A DNA stretch of 64,000 nucleotides from Homarus americanus. Lineage: Eukaryota; Arthropoda; Malacostraca; Decapoda; Nephropidae. Under the pieces are notes generated by a model that worked only from the letters and a program-made list of their open reading frames with translations, had not been told where the DNA came from and did no database searches. The stretch spans positions 868,319-932,318 of the forward strand of contig NW_024724368.1 of assembly GCF_018991925.1 (NCBI RefSeq). Reading direction: 5' to 3'. Shown here in pieces: positions 45,161 through 55,289 of this stretch (its first letter is position 1; every line of letters begins with the position of its first letter). Both the position numbers and the translations under genes were made by a program.

Positions 45161-47285
45161 CAACTAATTTACTTTATAGATCGGATCAGTTAATATATTG
45201 ATATGTTAGTGTAATTGAACTTTCATGTAAAACACGTAATTCAAATATAGAAGTAAAACTTATTTTGTTTATCCCTTGTAATTCTTTATTCTTCTTCTAC
45301 TCGTTTTCTTGTTGGTTCAGAAATAAGTTTGTGTATAACGTCATAACACGTTGTTGACCGTCGACTACATCACCCCACCCCCAGGAGCTACGTCATCAAG
45401 ACCAGCAACCGCTCTGACTTTTCCACTTCAAAGATATTTCTGTGTAATTCTCTTATTACTGATGTACAAGGATCTGGCTTTTTCCATCAACAAATAAACC
45501 TTTCTATTTAGTATTAGTTACTGACTCCTAAACTGTAATACACTCAAATTTACAGTCATTATGTACCGGAGTCAGAGTGCTGGTCATGGCTGCTCCAGTG
45601 TACAGTATAATGTCCTCCAAGATCTCCCCCAGAGGAACATTGCTGACAATGTGTAATTAATAGTGAGAACAAAACAAAGAGAATGCATTAGTAAAAGCAA
45701 TTGTATATACGGACAGATAGAAAGACAGGCAGAGAGTCCCACACACACATCCCAGAAGATGCCAGGAATAGTCTTGTCACACAGTTTCACAGGTACAAGT
45801 TGAGGCAATAAATTGATAAAACTCAGAGTATTATAGTTATTATTACATCGTTGTAAAGTTCTATAAACTATAAAGAATCTGTTTACCAATAGGACAATTT
45901 TCATCACGAAGCTTCAGTCTCCAAACTATATATGATTATGGTCTACAACTTTATGTTTGGTTAAGGTTCATTAATCCCGAACGTTTCATATTTAAAAAAA
46001 TGCAATGTCAGGGTTTACACGAATTAAGTCTGATAGACCAAAACACCTGATAAAAATGTGTTATCATTCGAGGCTAATGAACGTAATAATCCGTAATCAG
46101 ATGTAGAAGGTGGGAGACACTGCCAGGTGTGTAGCAGATGGTGGAGCTGATATAAGTAGCGCAGTATAGTGTACAGTGTAGTGACTGCCACGTACAGTAC
46201 ACCGGGCTGCTCTCATTCACTATGTCCCCAGCACCTCTGTAGGAGAGACCTAGTCGAGGTGTTCTCTTAGAAAATCAAATGGCACACTTAGTATAGGAGT
46301 TCCGCCCTTCAGGCCAATGTGTGTTGGTCCTGTTTCCAGCACCTGCATCCCCCTCTGGCCCGCCCCTCCCCAGGCCGGGCCCCAGCAGCTGGTGATGTAC
46401 CACCCATTGACGAATTGTTAGTTTTCCCCGGTCGAGTTTTAGCTTTGGTACCACAATATCAACCTCGACCTTATCTAACACAATATATTACGTTTATTTA
46501 ACGGTGGTTTAGAATCACTGCTGGGGAATAAACTCAGAGTTTTGATCACTATGTCAGAGATTGGCCAGGTGGATGTCCATCACGTCTATGAGTCTCAGTG
46601 TATCGAGTTGGGAACTTTGAGAGGTGGAGGCACCATGTTGGCAACAGTGTGGCGGCAGCTTCCCAGGCACAGTCTGGCGGGGATTAAAAAAGCTGCAGGG
46701 GAGAAAAAAAACTGGAGAAAAAGAGGGCAGTGATGTTACAATCAGCTGTCGAGGACCTTTGTGCCTCCTGATCTCAGCTGGGGGCGGAAAAGGTGATGAA
46801 TAAGAGAGTGCGATCATTTGCTCTCATTTTTTCCCTACCCAGCAGCACCTCAAAGGGAAATGGCCGTAGGTATTTCAATAACAAAAAGATATGCTTGTTT
46901 TTTCCCCTCTGTGCGAATGTCTTGTTACACGCTCCTTGTCGTGGTGAGATGCTCCTTGATTAAGGCAATACCAAGGTAAACAACCGTATTGGCTGGCCAG
47001 AAAAACTCAACAGAAGGTTAAAGTTTGTACAAGAGTTAGCTGTTATGGCTATCTGTCTGTACTATAAGAAAATTGCTCACTAAAATTATTAATCAATGCG
47101 TATCACCTACACACGATCTAGTGAGGAAACACGTACAAAAGTGTATTAACTTACACCTGTCACACTTCACCTCTGTGTGTTGACATCCGAACCTCTGGTC
47201 ATGCGTGGGTGTTACAGCAGGTTTCTTATGAGATATTGTCCTCTGAAGTTTATCCTTAATGATGTAAGTGTTGGATCATAGTTGA
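45161..47285. other. Unique sequence
   Basis: A 107-codon minus frame (45584-45907) is hydrophobic and unrecognised. A GC-rich patch at 46310-46400 has no gene evidence. Nothing else seen. Confidence 0.42.
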
Positions 47286-47289
47286 TACC

Positions 47290-47930
47290 TTCAGGCTAGG
47301 AAGAGCACTTGGTGTAGTTGACTATCATGCTCTCCATCTTGTGACTATTCCGCCTAAACAACTCAACAGCCTTGAGGTAGTGCAAAATGAAGCCATGCGC
47401 ATCATTCTAGGTTGCCCAAAATCAACTAGAATTGTAAACATGAGAAAAGAGCTCGGGCTTCCCTCCCTATCTGAGAGGATAGCTCTACTTAATACAATGT
47501 TTTGTGTCAAAGTTTTGAAGAACAATGGACCCCAAACTACAGCTCAAACCGAGTTAATGTTCTATCTAAGTAATCCCGACCATCTCGCTAACCTTCCACA
47601 AAAGACTCTCTTTGGGGCGTGGCTTCATAAAAGTGTTGCAGATTTCTTGAAACTGAATGTCCCAATCACCCCAGACGAACCCATTAATGCCATTCCTCCT
47701 TGGCTGGATATATCAGTTCTTATTAATTACTCTCCTGTTGGTAGTAAGCACAAGTTAAACACCGATGTGGTGAGATGTGTCACACTAGAAACTATTAACA
47801 GACACATAGAGAGGATTAAATCAAGTGAATGTTATGCTTTTACTGGTGGTTCTGTGCAGACAAACACAGGTAGAACAGGCTGTGCAATTGTAATATATAA
47901 AGAAAAAGAGATGATAGTGTTTAATATGGC
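47290..47930 (+). mobile_element. Non-LTR retrotransposon pol fragment: RT C-terminus to start of RNase H
   Basis: Open for 218 codons. It starts with VVDYHALHL and LEVVQNEAMRIILGCP (RT thumb-end block of I/jockey-like LINEs), then STRIVNMRKELGLPSL, a long linker, and YAFTGGSVQTNTGRTGCAIV. The last resembles the first RNase H strand (Y-T-D-G-S...G-x-A-G-x-A), with the catalytic Asp replaced by Gly. RNase H breaks off after IVFN, where GC-rich unrelated sequence begins. The uninterrupted frame suggests a fairly young insertion that was truncated at both ends. Confidence 0.9.
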
Positions 47931-48240
47931 GGGGATCTGGGGGGCGGAGCCCCCGGCTAGGAAGTTAGTAAGGTCGGTAGGTTTCTGGTTAGGTTAGGTT
48001 CAGGAGATTGTGTACGACCACGCTCTAAGCCACCCGCACCTCCCTACCAAATTTCAACGTTTTATCTTCAAAACTAAGGAAATACATAAGGAACTGCCGA
48101 GAGAGATAAAGATTATATTTTCTCGTAATAGTAATTAGAAGTCTTATTATAATCTTTCCACAATATAAAGAAATATGAATTTAACCTTAAGAGATTGAAA
48201 AATAAGTTAACATATTATTAATTGTCAGTTTAACATCTGG
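47931..48240 (+). other. Foreign segment abutting the RNase H break, with GC hairpin
   Basis: Starts with GGGGATCTGGGGGGCGGAGC and a perfect GGGGGC-GGA-GCCCCC hairpin (47940-47954), then two TTAGG units (47988-48000), then AT-rich sequence. The junction interrupts RNase H, so this is probably a later insertion or a chimeric join. Confidence 0.5.
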
Positions 48241-49640
48241 CAAAACTCAACGAAATCGACCTACTTCTGGTGGCAGTGCTATTCTCAGACATTACCCAAT
48301 GGTAACATTCCTGCTGGCCGTCTAGAACTCTGTAACATAGATCTTGTTGGAGACAAGTTTAAAAGGGTTAACTGTAGAAGCTGCCGTGAAGTTGGCTATG
48401 AAATAAAAAAAATGCCGGAAGCAAAAAGATTAACATGAGGGAGGAGTTGTTTAAAATGAACCGTTCATTCTTAAAACAGAGAAGTGAAGTGGCAGGCAGA
48501 AGTGTGTGCGGTTGACCCACTGCACACATTTTTTTAAACCGGCAGCAGAGTTGGATGTTTGTAGAGGATGTCAATATTCGTCCAAATTTCGTTTATCGGC
48601 GAATATCTTTTTCTTTGTCCCACTTTAGTAATGAAGGTAGACAGTGAAGACACCAAACAGTAAGACAGAGGAAGTCGTGAGGAACAAGAATACTTCGGAA
48701 AACAGACGCTTGTCCCTCATATCTTAGTATCTGGTGAGTTACTGTTGTGGTATTGTCTTTGGGCATCTGATGAGTGTCGTGCGTTGCTTGTTTAGGCTGT
48801 GTGCCATTATTATCCCTCCTGGGAAATTCATCGTCGGACTATGTTATGAATTAGTGTGGCATCTTGGCGGGTTCCCACGATGGTCGTAATCAAGTGCATG
48901 CCAAGACGTTCACCTGTGGTCCACCTTTATCCATCTTAATTATCGATTGACACGCAACAGAATACCACCATTTCTTAGTTGTCTCCTGTTGCTTGATAAC
49001 TTCTGCGACTGACTTCCTTTATAAGTAAGTGAGAAAGTGACTGAACATATTGCATGGTTTGTAATTCAAGCTTCACGTTAATTGTCAATTTCTTTGTCAA
49101 TTTCTTAGTGTCTCAGCATAATATATTAATTCAAAAGACTTAGAATATCAGGATCATTGTTTTGCTGCTACTCTATGCTTAGCGTGGCGTCTTTCCTCCT
49201 AGAGTAAGACAATAAACCAAGGAACACCTCACTGTGTGGCCTGGTGAGTGGTGGGCGGTGTTGACGACGGTGTAGGGGAGCCAGCCGGAGCGGAACGCGT
49301 ATTGGGTACCTGCCTCCCTCCCTCTCTCCCATCCTTCCCCAACACTCGCAAAAATGTGAAAGTTAGTCGACATTTGCTGGTTTGTGGACTTATTGCCGGA
49401 CGTGACTCGGCGGCGTGTATGTGTGTATGCTTGGGGTACAGAGTCTTGCCCTGGGTGTCCCTAAGCATTACAAGTTACGGAGGTGGGGAGAGGGGGGGGA
49501 CACTTGGGCTTCTCTGTGTAAACAAAAACTGGTGACCCACAACGATACGCTTCACAGACCTTATAACATTCCTGCTGTAAATATATACAATATGTGATTT
49601 CTTACCCTTGAAGATACAGAGGTTAGTTTAAGTGTAAGAT
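48241..49640. other. Unique sequence
   Basis: At 48241-48360 the frame NIWQNSTKSTYFWWQCYSQ might be the lost LINE C-terminus, but support is weak. Further on, no feature is seen beyond an overlapping pair of 60-95 codon frames near 49.2-49.6 kb. Confidence 0.38.
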
Positions 49641-49685
49641 AGGTTAGGTTAGGTTAGGTTAGGTTAGGTTAGGTTAGGTTAGGTT
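49641..49685 (+). repeat. Perfect (TTAGG)9 interstitial telomere-type run
   Basis: Nine exact AGGTT/TTAGG pentamers, the longest perfect run in the window. It ends at the TTAA of the adjacent MITE. Confidence 0.95.
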
Positions 49686-49785
49686 AACCCTTTAAGGAGT
49701 GGTGTCTCACTTAGGTATTTTATTCTGGCTGACACTAGACGATTTTATTCACCTGATACAGAACCCCTACCACTCAATGGGTTAA
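49684..49785. mobile_element. piggyBac-type MITE (102 bp) flanked by TTAA
   Basis: The left end is TTAA-CCCTTTAAGGAGTGG. The reverse complement of the right end is TTAA-CCCATTGAGTGGTAG. Termini agree with a one-base indel, and both are bounded by TTAA (49684-49687 and 49782-49785). Non-coding. Confidence 0.75.
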
Positions 49786-50090
49786 ATAGGGTATAAGTTG
49801 GGTTGGGTATAAGTTTAGTTAGGTTAGGTTAAGTTAGACATGCGATAGGTAGAAACTAGATAGGTACATGCCAGTTATTTCAGCAAACTCATCTTACATA
49901 ATCGTTTACATTTCAATAGTAGTTTTCCAGATGAATACTTATCACGAGTACACAATAAGAAGTCGTTGAGATGTTTACTAAAATGTTCAAGAGATTGAGA
50001 CGTTGAGGTATCTATTGTCTATGGGGATTAATGTCTTATAATCCTGTATAAGCTTCAGCTAATAGATCGATTTCGACGTGGGGAGTAATC
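49786..50090. other. Short TTAGG remnants then unique sequence
   Basis: 'tagttaggttaggttaagtt' lies at 49828-49848. Nothing else. Confidence 0.45.
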
Positions 50091-50400
50091 TCACCTATCC
50101 AGCTCCTTTACCACTAAGTAATCCCCCACTCCCTCTCGTCTCCATCTCCCTGTAATCCCACTCCCACGCTCCTCTGCTTCTCGGAAATGTCACTCTTCTT
50201 TTCCTCCATCACACAGTCACCCCACTTCCCACTTCTCCACCACTCAATCAGAACACTCAGAACACTCCCCATTCCTCCAGCACACAATCACCCCACTCCT
50301 TAGCTCCAACACTCCCCCATTTCTCCACCACTCAGTCACCCCTCTCCACCAGACGGCCAACACACGCACCTGCACCGCCAGATCAGTCAACAGAGCTCTG
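50090..50400 (+). repeat. C-rich degenerate repeat (CACCACTCAATCA...)
   Basis: Phrases 'ccactcaatcaga' and 'acaatcaccccactcc' recur every 40-60 bp with decay. Confidence 0.55.
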
Positions 50401-50522
50401 TGTACCCCGTGTTTACCTCCACATTCCCTAGATTGTTATCATGTGTACTTGACCACGCCGGCGACTACACCCCCACCACCACCTGCCCTCCCTCAGGGTG
50501 GGTGAGTGTGTGGGGGGTGAGT

Positions 50523-50548
50523 GTTGTGTGTGTGTGTGTGTGTGTGTG
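50523..50548 (+). repeat. (GT)n microsatellite
   Basis: Thirteen GT units next to degenerate 'agaacatagtgtg' repeats to 50670. Confidence 0.9.
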
Positions 50549-51100
50549 AGTAGTGGTAGAACATAGTGTGGCAAAACCTAGTAGGTCAGTGGGCGTGGGC
50601 GGTGTGACAGAACATAATGTGTGTGTCGGAAGACGATATGGCAGGACACAGTGTATCAGAAGGTAATGCAGCAGACAGGGGTTCAAGGCCACAGCTGATG
50701 AACATAACATTGGAGTGGATATCTGACCTAACTTTACTTGTTTAGATTTCAGATTAGCTTGTTTACGTAAAGTCTCCGAGTCATAGGTCGAGGTCACAGC
50801 TAAAGGTCAAAGTTCACATTCTCTTGTTCAGGATATAACTCTTGTATTGATGTAGGTGGTTAAGAACAGTTTACCATATGTCAGTCTCAAAGGTTAAGGC
50901 CACTGGTGAAGTTCATCGGTGTTAATAGCGAGAGATTTACATATGACTACATTGTAAATATATGGTGGAATCAACTGTGTTTATATCAAATCATTTTGTA
51001 AACGTAAAAGAGTATCATTCCTTTTTACAGTAAATTAACTGGACTGTAAAGTGTTGATGATCCAGTGTAAAACATATACATGCTGGTGACGGTCAACAAT

Positions 51101-51410
51101 AACATGACCTTTGACCCTCGTGTGGTGGAGGAACATGACCTTTGACCCTCGTGTGGTGCAGGAACATGACCTTTGACCCTCGTGTGGTGCAGGAACATGA
51201 CCTTTGACCCTCGTGTGGTGCAGGAACATGACCTTTGACCCTCGTGTGGTGCAGGAACATGACCTTTGACCCTCGTGTGGTGCAGGAACATGACCTTTGA
51301 CCCTCGTGTGGTGCAGGAACATGACCTTTGACCCTCGTGTGGTGCAGGAACATGACCTTTGACCCTCGTGTGGTGCAGGAACATGACCTTTGACCCTCGT
51401 GTGGTGCAGG
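51101..51410 (+). repeat. 31-bp minisatellite, exactly ten units, each with a DR1 nuclear-receptor site
   Basis: Units start at 51101, 51132, 51163 and so on to 51380. Each begins AACATGACCTTTGACCCTCG and ends GTGTGGTGCAGG minus overlap; only the first unit differs (GGTGGAG). The core TGACCTTTGACCC is the reverse complement of GGGTCAAAGGTCA, a perfect direct repeat of AGGTCA half-sites with one-base spacing (DR1). DR1 is the known binding site class for HNF4, RXR/USP and COUP-TF receptors. The 140-codon minus frame follows from 3 x 31 = 93 bp and is not a gene. Confidence 0.97.
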
Positions 51411-51886
51411 AAGAAATACTTTTACGATTTAACGAAAACATAAACACATGTAAGAATAGTTTTAAGATATCACCAATCGTATATAAAATTCCTCCTTCGT
51501 AATATTCCTAAACTTCCATCAGACGTATCAGTGTGAGTGAGACAAAAAATCAATAAAACAGAGAGAAGTGATGAAGTCTGGCATCCAAACGTCTAACCTG
51601 GCGAACCTGACGACCGAGGAAGGAGTAAACAATCAAGCGTGAAAATTCTTCATTTCAACTTGCAACGGAAATGTTACAAATGTCATGTATTCTGGAGTGA
51701 GGACAACCAAGAGTCACTGTAACTTGTAAAAAAAACAAAAACAAAAACCACTTGTATATAATCTAGCAGGTATTGATTAAATTAGGAAACTTTCATAAAA
51801 AAAATCAGAGAACTTTTCACATCCGCTGCAGGTGATAAATGACAACAAGTGATGATCATAAAACCGTGAAATGTAATACGATGATT
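51411..51886. other. Unique AT-rich sequence
   Basis: No frame or repeat other than short A runs near 51728-51745. Confidence 0.4.
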
Positions 51887-52054
51887 GGATCACCAGAAGA
51901 TTAGGCAACCCAGTTTATCTCACCTGATGTTAAAACACCTAACCTAACTTAACCTAACCTAACCTTATCAAACTTAACCCCACCAGGTATATCATTAGGG
52001 CGTCATTAACCACAAAGTGAAATAAGCTGGGGTGTCTAATCTTCAAGTGATTCC
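51887..52054. mobile_element. CCTAA-core fold-back MITE, copy F (both arms intact)
   Basis: Left arm GGATCACCAGAAGATTAG and 'caacccagtttatctcacc'. The core is CCTAA/CTTAA (51934-51964). Right arm 'gtgaaataagctggggtgtc' and 'taatcttcaagtgattcc'. The arms are about 50 bp long and imperfect. This is the clearest full-length copy, 168 bp. Confidence 0.88.
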
Positions 52055-52257
52055 AGATTAATTTGTAAGTGAAGAACAAACCAATTATTACCAAGCGTTA
52101 CAACATCACTAAACACTAACACTACCCCAGCTGTAATGGACTCCTCCAGTTTTTGTGTTGGCAATATTACTTCGTCAAGAAATGGATAAAATCACTCTTA
52201 ATTCACTCTCTGGGTTGGATAAAATAACAATTTACCTGTCTTGCCTAAGGATTTTGG

Positions 52258-52795
52258 ACAGGTGTTAGGTAAGAGGGGGGTGTAGGGTAAGAGGGGGGTG
52301 TTGGGTAAGAGTAAGGTGTAGGGTAAGAGTGAGGTGTAGGGTAAGAGTGAGGTGTAGGGTAAGAGTGAGGTGTAGAGTAAGAGTGAGGTGTAGGGTAAGA
52401 GTGAGGTGTAGAGTAAGAGGGTGTGTAGGGTGTAAGGTGTTGGGTGAGGTAAGAGTGAGGTGTAGGGTAAGAGTGAGGTGTAGGGTAAGAGTGAGGTGTT
52501 GGGTAAGAGTGAGGTGTAGGGTAAGAGTGAGGTGTAGGGTAAGAGTGAGGTGTAGGGTAAGAGTGAGGTGTAGGGTAAGAGTGAGGTGTAGGGTAAGAGT
52601 GAGGTGTTGGGTAAGAGTGAGGTGTTGGGTAAGAGTGAGGTGTAGGGTAAGAGTGAGGTGTTGGGTAAGAGTGAGGTGTTGGGTAAGAGTGAGGTGTTAG
52701 GTAAGAGTGAGGTGTAGGGTAAGAGTGAGGTGTAGGGTAAGAGTGAGGTGTAGAGTAAATGGGAGGTAGAGGGTAAAGGTGAGGTGTTAGATAAG
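52258..52795 (+). repeat. 18-bp minisatellite, ~28 units
   Basis: Unit GTAAGAGTGAGGTGTAGG with TAGG/TTGG variants. The first units have a run of G in place of TGAGG. Frames of 123-215 codons on both strands (SYPTPH, RVRC repeats) result from the 18-bp period. Confidence 0.97.
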
Positions 52796-52800
52796 GGGTA

Positions 52801-54080
52801 GCAATAAGGGAAGGGGTTGCCGCAGGTAAAGCAGACATACGGCATACGGGCGAGGAATGTCTTGTTGCTGGGCAGTAATGGTTACCCAGGTCAGCGGCGT
52901 GAGGCGGCAGCCGCGCCTCAGGTAGGGGTGAGCAGTGGCCATGTTGCTCACCTCCCGTCTCCTTCCCTCCCTTCCCTCTACCCGTTCCTCCTCCCTTTCA
53001 CGGCTGCGGATATATGAGGTATTCTTTCAAATATTATCTAAGCCTGATACAACTAGTTAGTTGTGCACCTGTGTTAAATAAACAGATCATATAAACCATC
53101 AACATCTTTCACTAGACCCTACCAGTGTACCATGGAGGTGGAGGCGGCGCGTGCTGCCCTGCTTTGATAACACACATTACCTGAGTGAGGTAGACGACCC
53201 CGCCTTGGGCCACTCTCCATCTTCTTAACATTGGCAATTAACATTTTCCCTTTGCCTCAGGGGAGGAGATATCCCTCTCCGTGGGCCGATATCAACTAAG
53301 TTCCCTTGAAGCAATAATTATATCAGGTGGTTTGTGAAGCACAGATTTAGCTGTGCTGTTGAACCAAAGACGCCCACACTGCTTATCCTGCTGAGAAATT
53401 ACTCGTTAAAACACAAATCTTGACCTACAGGCCAGTAGAAGGTAGATCTACTAAGACACTCCACACTGTACTCGAGGTGATGAATACGGTATACTATCCT
53501 GACACCTGGTGTTAAAAGGTATTCAGAGAGCGACCTTTTGCGTCATGTCTTGTTGATACTACAGAGTGGTCCTTAAATGTGGAAAATGTATATATGATGG
53601 CCGGCGGGGGAGGGAAGGACAGACGTGATAGATAATCTCATGGGTGGGTTGGGTGGACAGGTGAGGAGTGACCACAGACCTGTGTTAGAGGGAGCAGACG
53701 GCGACGAGGGCTCTTGTATTACTATTCTTAAGATAACGATAATAAGGACACTCGTACACAAACAGACAATCAATCCTTCACAGCACTAGATAAGATTGAT
53801 ACGGTCCAACCAAGTCACTGGCTAAAATCCTTAATTTATATGTATGTGTTATGGGAGGAATCCTTCAGCCAAAGATAATCATATTTTATTTCAGTTCACC
53901 TCTTTGATCGAGGGAGGAAATTGGTGATTCGTTTAATTTGTCTACAAAACAACATCTTCTCGAGTAACTGTGGTACTAAGGAGAGTTATATTTACATAGA
54001 ATACAATATACAAACATTAGCTCACATTGCATCATCAACAAATGAAAACTCTCCATATAAAAGCCTGATTAGTGATTTTG
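52801..54080. other. Unique sequence; possible short exon at 52857-52921
   Basis: ATG at 52857 opens MSCCWAVMVTQVSGVRRQPRL and meets CTCAG|GTAGGG at 52921. Otherwise no feature; a 66-codon minus frame (53573-53773) is unassigned. Confidence 0.35.
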
Positions 54081-54084
54081 TGTC

Positions 54085-54398
54085 ACCCCTGTCTCTACCT
54101 CCAACCATAGCCTCACCCCTACCCCTACCTCCAACCATGGCCTCACCCCTAGCCTTACCTCCAACCCTGGCCTCACCCCTACCCCTACCTCCAACCCTGG
54201 CCTCACCCCTGCCCCTACCTCCATCCCTGGCCTCAACCCCGCCCCTACCTCCATCCCTGGCCTCACCCTTACCTCCATCTCTGGCCTCACCCCTATCTCC
54301 ATCCCTGGCCTCACCCCTACCTCCAACCCTGGCCTCACCCCTGCCTCTACCCCCATTCCTGGCCTCACCACCAAGGTCCCTGGCCTCACTCCCATGAT
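54085..54398 (+). repeat. 30-bp minisatellite with shortened 18-24 bp units
   Basis: Unit TGGCCTCACCCCTACCCCTA plus CCTCCAACCC. The 3' half contains units lacking one CCCCTA block. Opposing frames of 150-158 codons (ASPLPLPP; GVRPGMEV) are artefacts. Confidence 0.95.
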
Positions 54399-54569
54399 CT
54401 TCATCCCTACGCATACCGCCACGTGGAGCACCTCGTGGGTCCCACCTCGTGTGTCTTGCCTTGTGCAATACCATGTGTGTATCACCCTGTACCTACCTCC
54501 ACGTGTGTACCGTACTATGTACACCATGATGTGAGTAATGCCTCATGTATATGTGTTTACATTTACCTT

Positions 54570-54790
54570 TGTACCTTCGCTCTTAAGAGGGAGATAGGAA
54601 GGAACTGGTTCACAAATAGGGTGGAACAAGCTTAGCAACTTTGTAGAAAGTGCTGGAACGCTGGAAAGTTTTAAAAGGAGGCTAGATAGATTCATGGATG
54701 ATAGAGAGTGGTAGTAACTCTCGACAGGAGCTGCCATGCACAGGCCAACCGGCCTATTGCAGACACCTTATTTTCTTATGTTCTTATGAG
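54570..54790 (+). mobile_element. Non-LTR retrotransposon 3' end with tail (second family)
   Basis: REIGRNWFTNRV in one frame is followed, after a one-base shift, by WNKLSNFVESAG, TLESFKRRLDRFMDDREW and a stop at 54712. This is a textbook LINE pol C-terminus. The UTR has 'caggccaaccggcctattgc' (with GGCC-pairing palindrome) and closes on TTTTCTTATGTTCTTATG. It differs from the 15.7/20.5-kb family in sequence but has the same tail octamer. Confidence 0.92.
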
Positions 54791-55067
54791 TGTATCACCA
54801 AACGTGTAAGCGACCTAATGTATTGTTAGCCTTGTACGTCCGTATATGTACCATGATTTATACCTAATAAAGTTTGCAACACAATGTCCCTGTGAATGAG
54901 TCCATTTAAGACCCTAAGAACTCTTGTCCCTTTGGCCAAGAGTTACTGTACTTCCTAAAGTTCTTGTGGGGTAAAACCCACTACCCAAAGTCCTCACCAC
55001 CTCAAGGCCTCGTGGCCGGGTCCTACCACCCTAAGTCCTCGTCAGAAAGCCTCTGCCGACGCTCCCA
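54791..55067. other. Unique sequence
   Basis: 'aagtcctcgtcag/aaagtcctcacc/aaggcctcgtgg/aagttcttgtgg' phrases recur loosely every 25-30 bp from 54910 to 55045, an old array. Confidence 0.5.
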
Positions 55068-55075
55068 GATCCCAC

Positions 55076-55264
55076 TCTCATTAAGAACGCTGTCTCCGTC
55101 ATCCTACTTAACGAGTCAATCCCCGGCGTGTTGGGTCGGCCGCGGCACTCCAGTTGTAAATCAGCCACACTGGAGGACGCTGTGAATGGAGCGCCTCCTA
55201 GCAGCTGTTTGTACCCGGGTTTATGGTGTTGTCCCTGGATGGGGGTCACCGCGCCCCGGGCCAT
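55076..55264 (-). CDS. Candidate first coding exon (63 codons), unrecognised protein
   Basis: Minus strand. ATG at 55264 (context GAGAGCATGG) opens MARGAVTPIQGQHHKPGYK, then LLGGAPFTASSSVADLQLEC and TPGIDSLSRMTETAFLMR, where AGA|GTGGGA gives a weak donor at 55075. GC content is clearly higher than the flanks, composition is protein-like with no repeat, and third positions are varied. The frame runs on to a stop near 55031 if unspliced. The opposite plus frame is also open, so strand is not certain. No family is recognised. Confidence 0.3.
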
Positions 55265-55289
55265 GCTCTCTTTTCTCACTGTACGAGGA

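Noticed and set aside
49641..49685. Chromosome end (telomere)
   Set aside because: Only nine TTAGG units, followed by ordinary unique sequence; interstitial.
51101..51410. CRISPR array
   Set aside because: Units are contiguous with no variable spacers, and the sequence is eukaryotic. The same applies to the 37-bp array at 56709 and the 28-bp array at 22288.
51025..51447. 140-codon minus frame with 31-residue repeats
   Set aside because: The 31-bp unit reads through all three frames in turn (93 bp = 31 codons), so openness is automatic.
52198..52845. 215- and 197-codon frames
   Set aside because: Generated by the 18-bp minisatellite; three frames are open over the same DNA.
53921..54527. 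Opposing 150-158 codon Pro-rich and Gly/Glu-rich frames
   Set aside because: Both strands are open over a 30-bp C-rich array; composition artefact.
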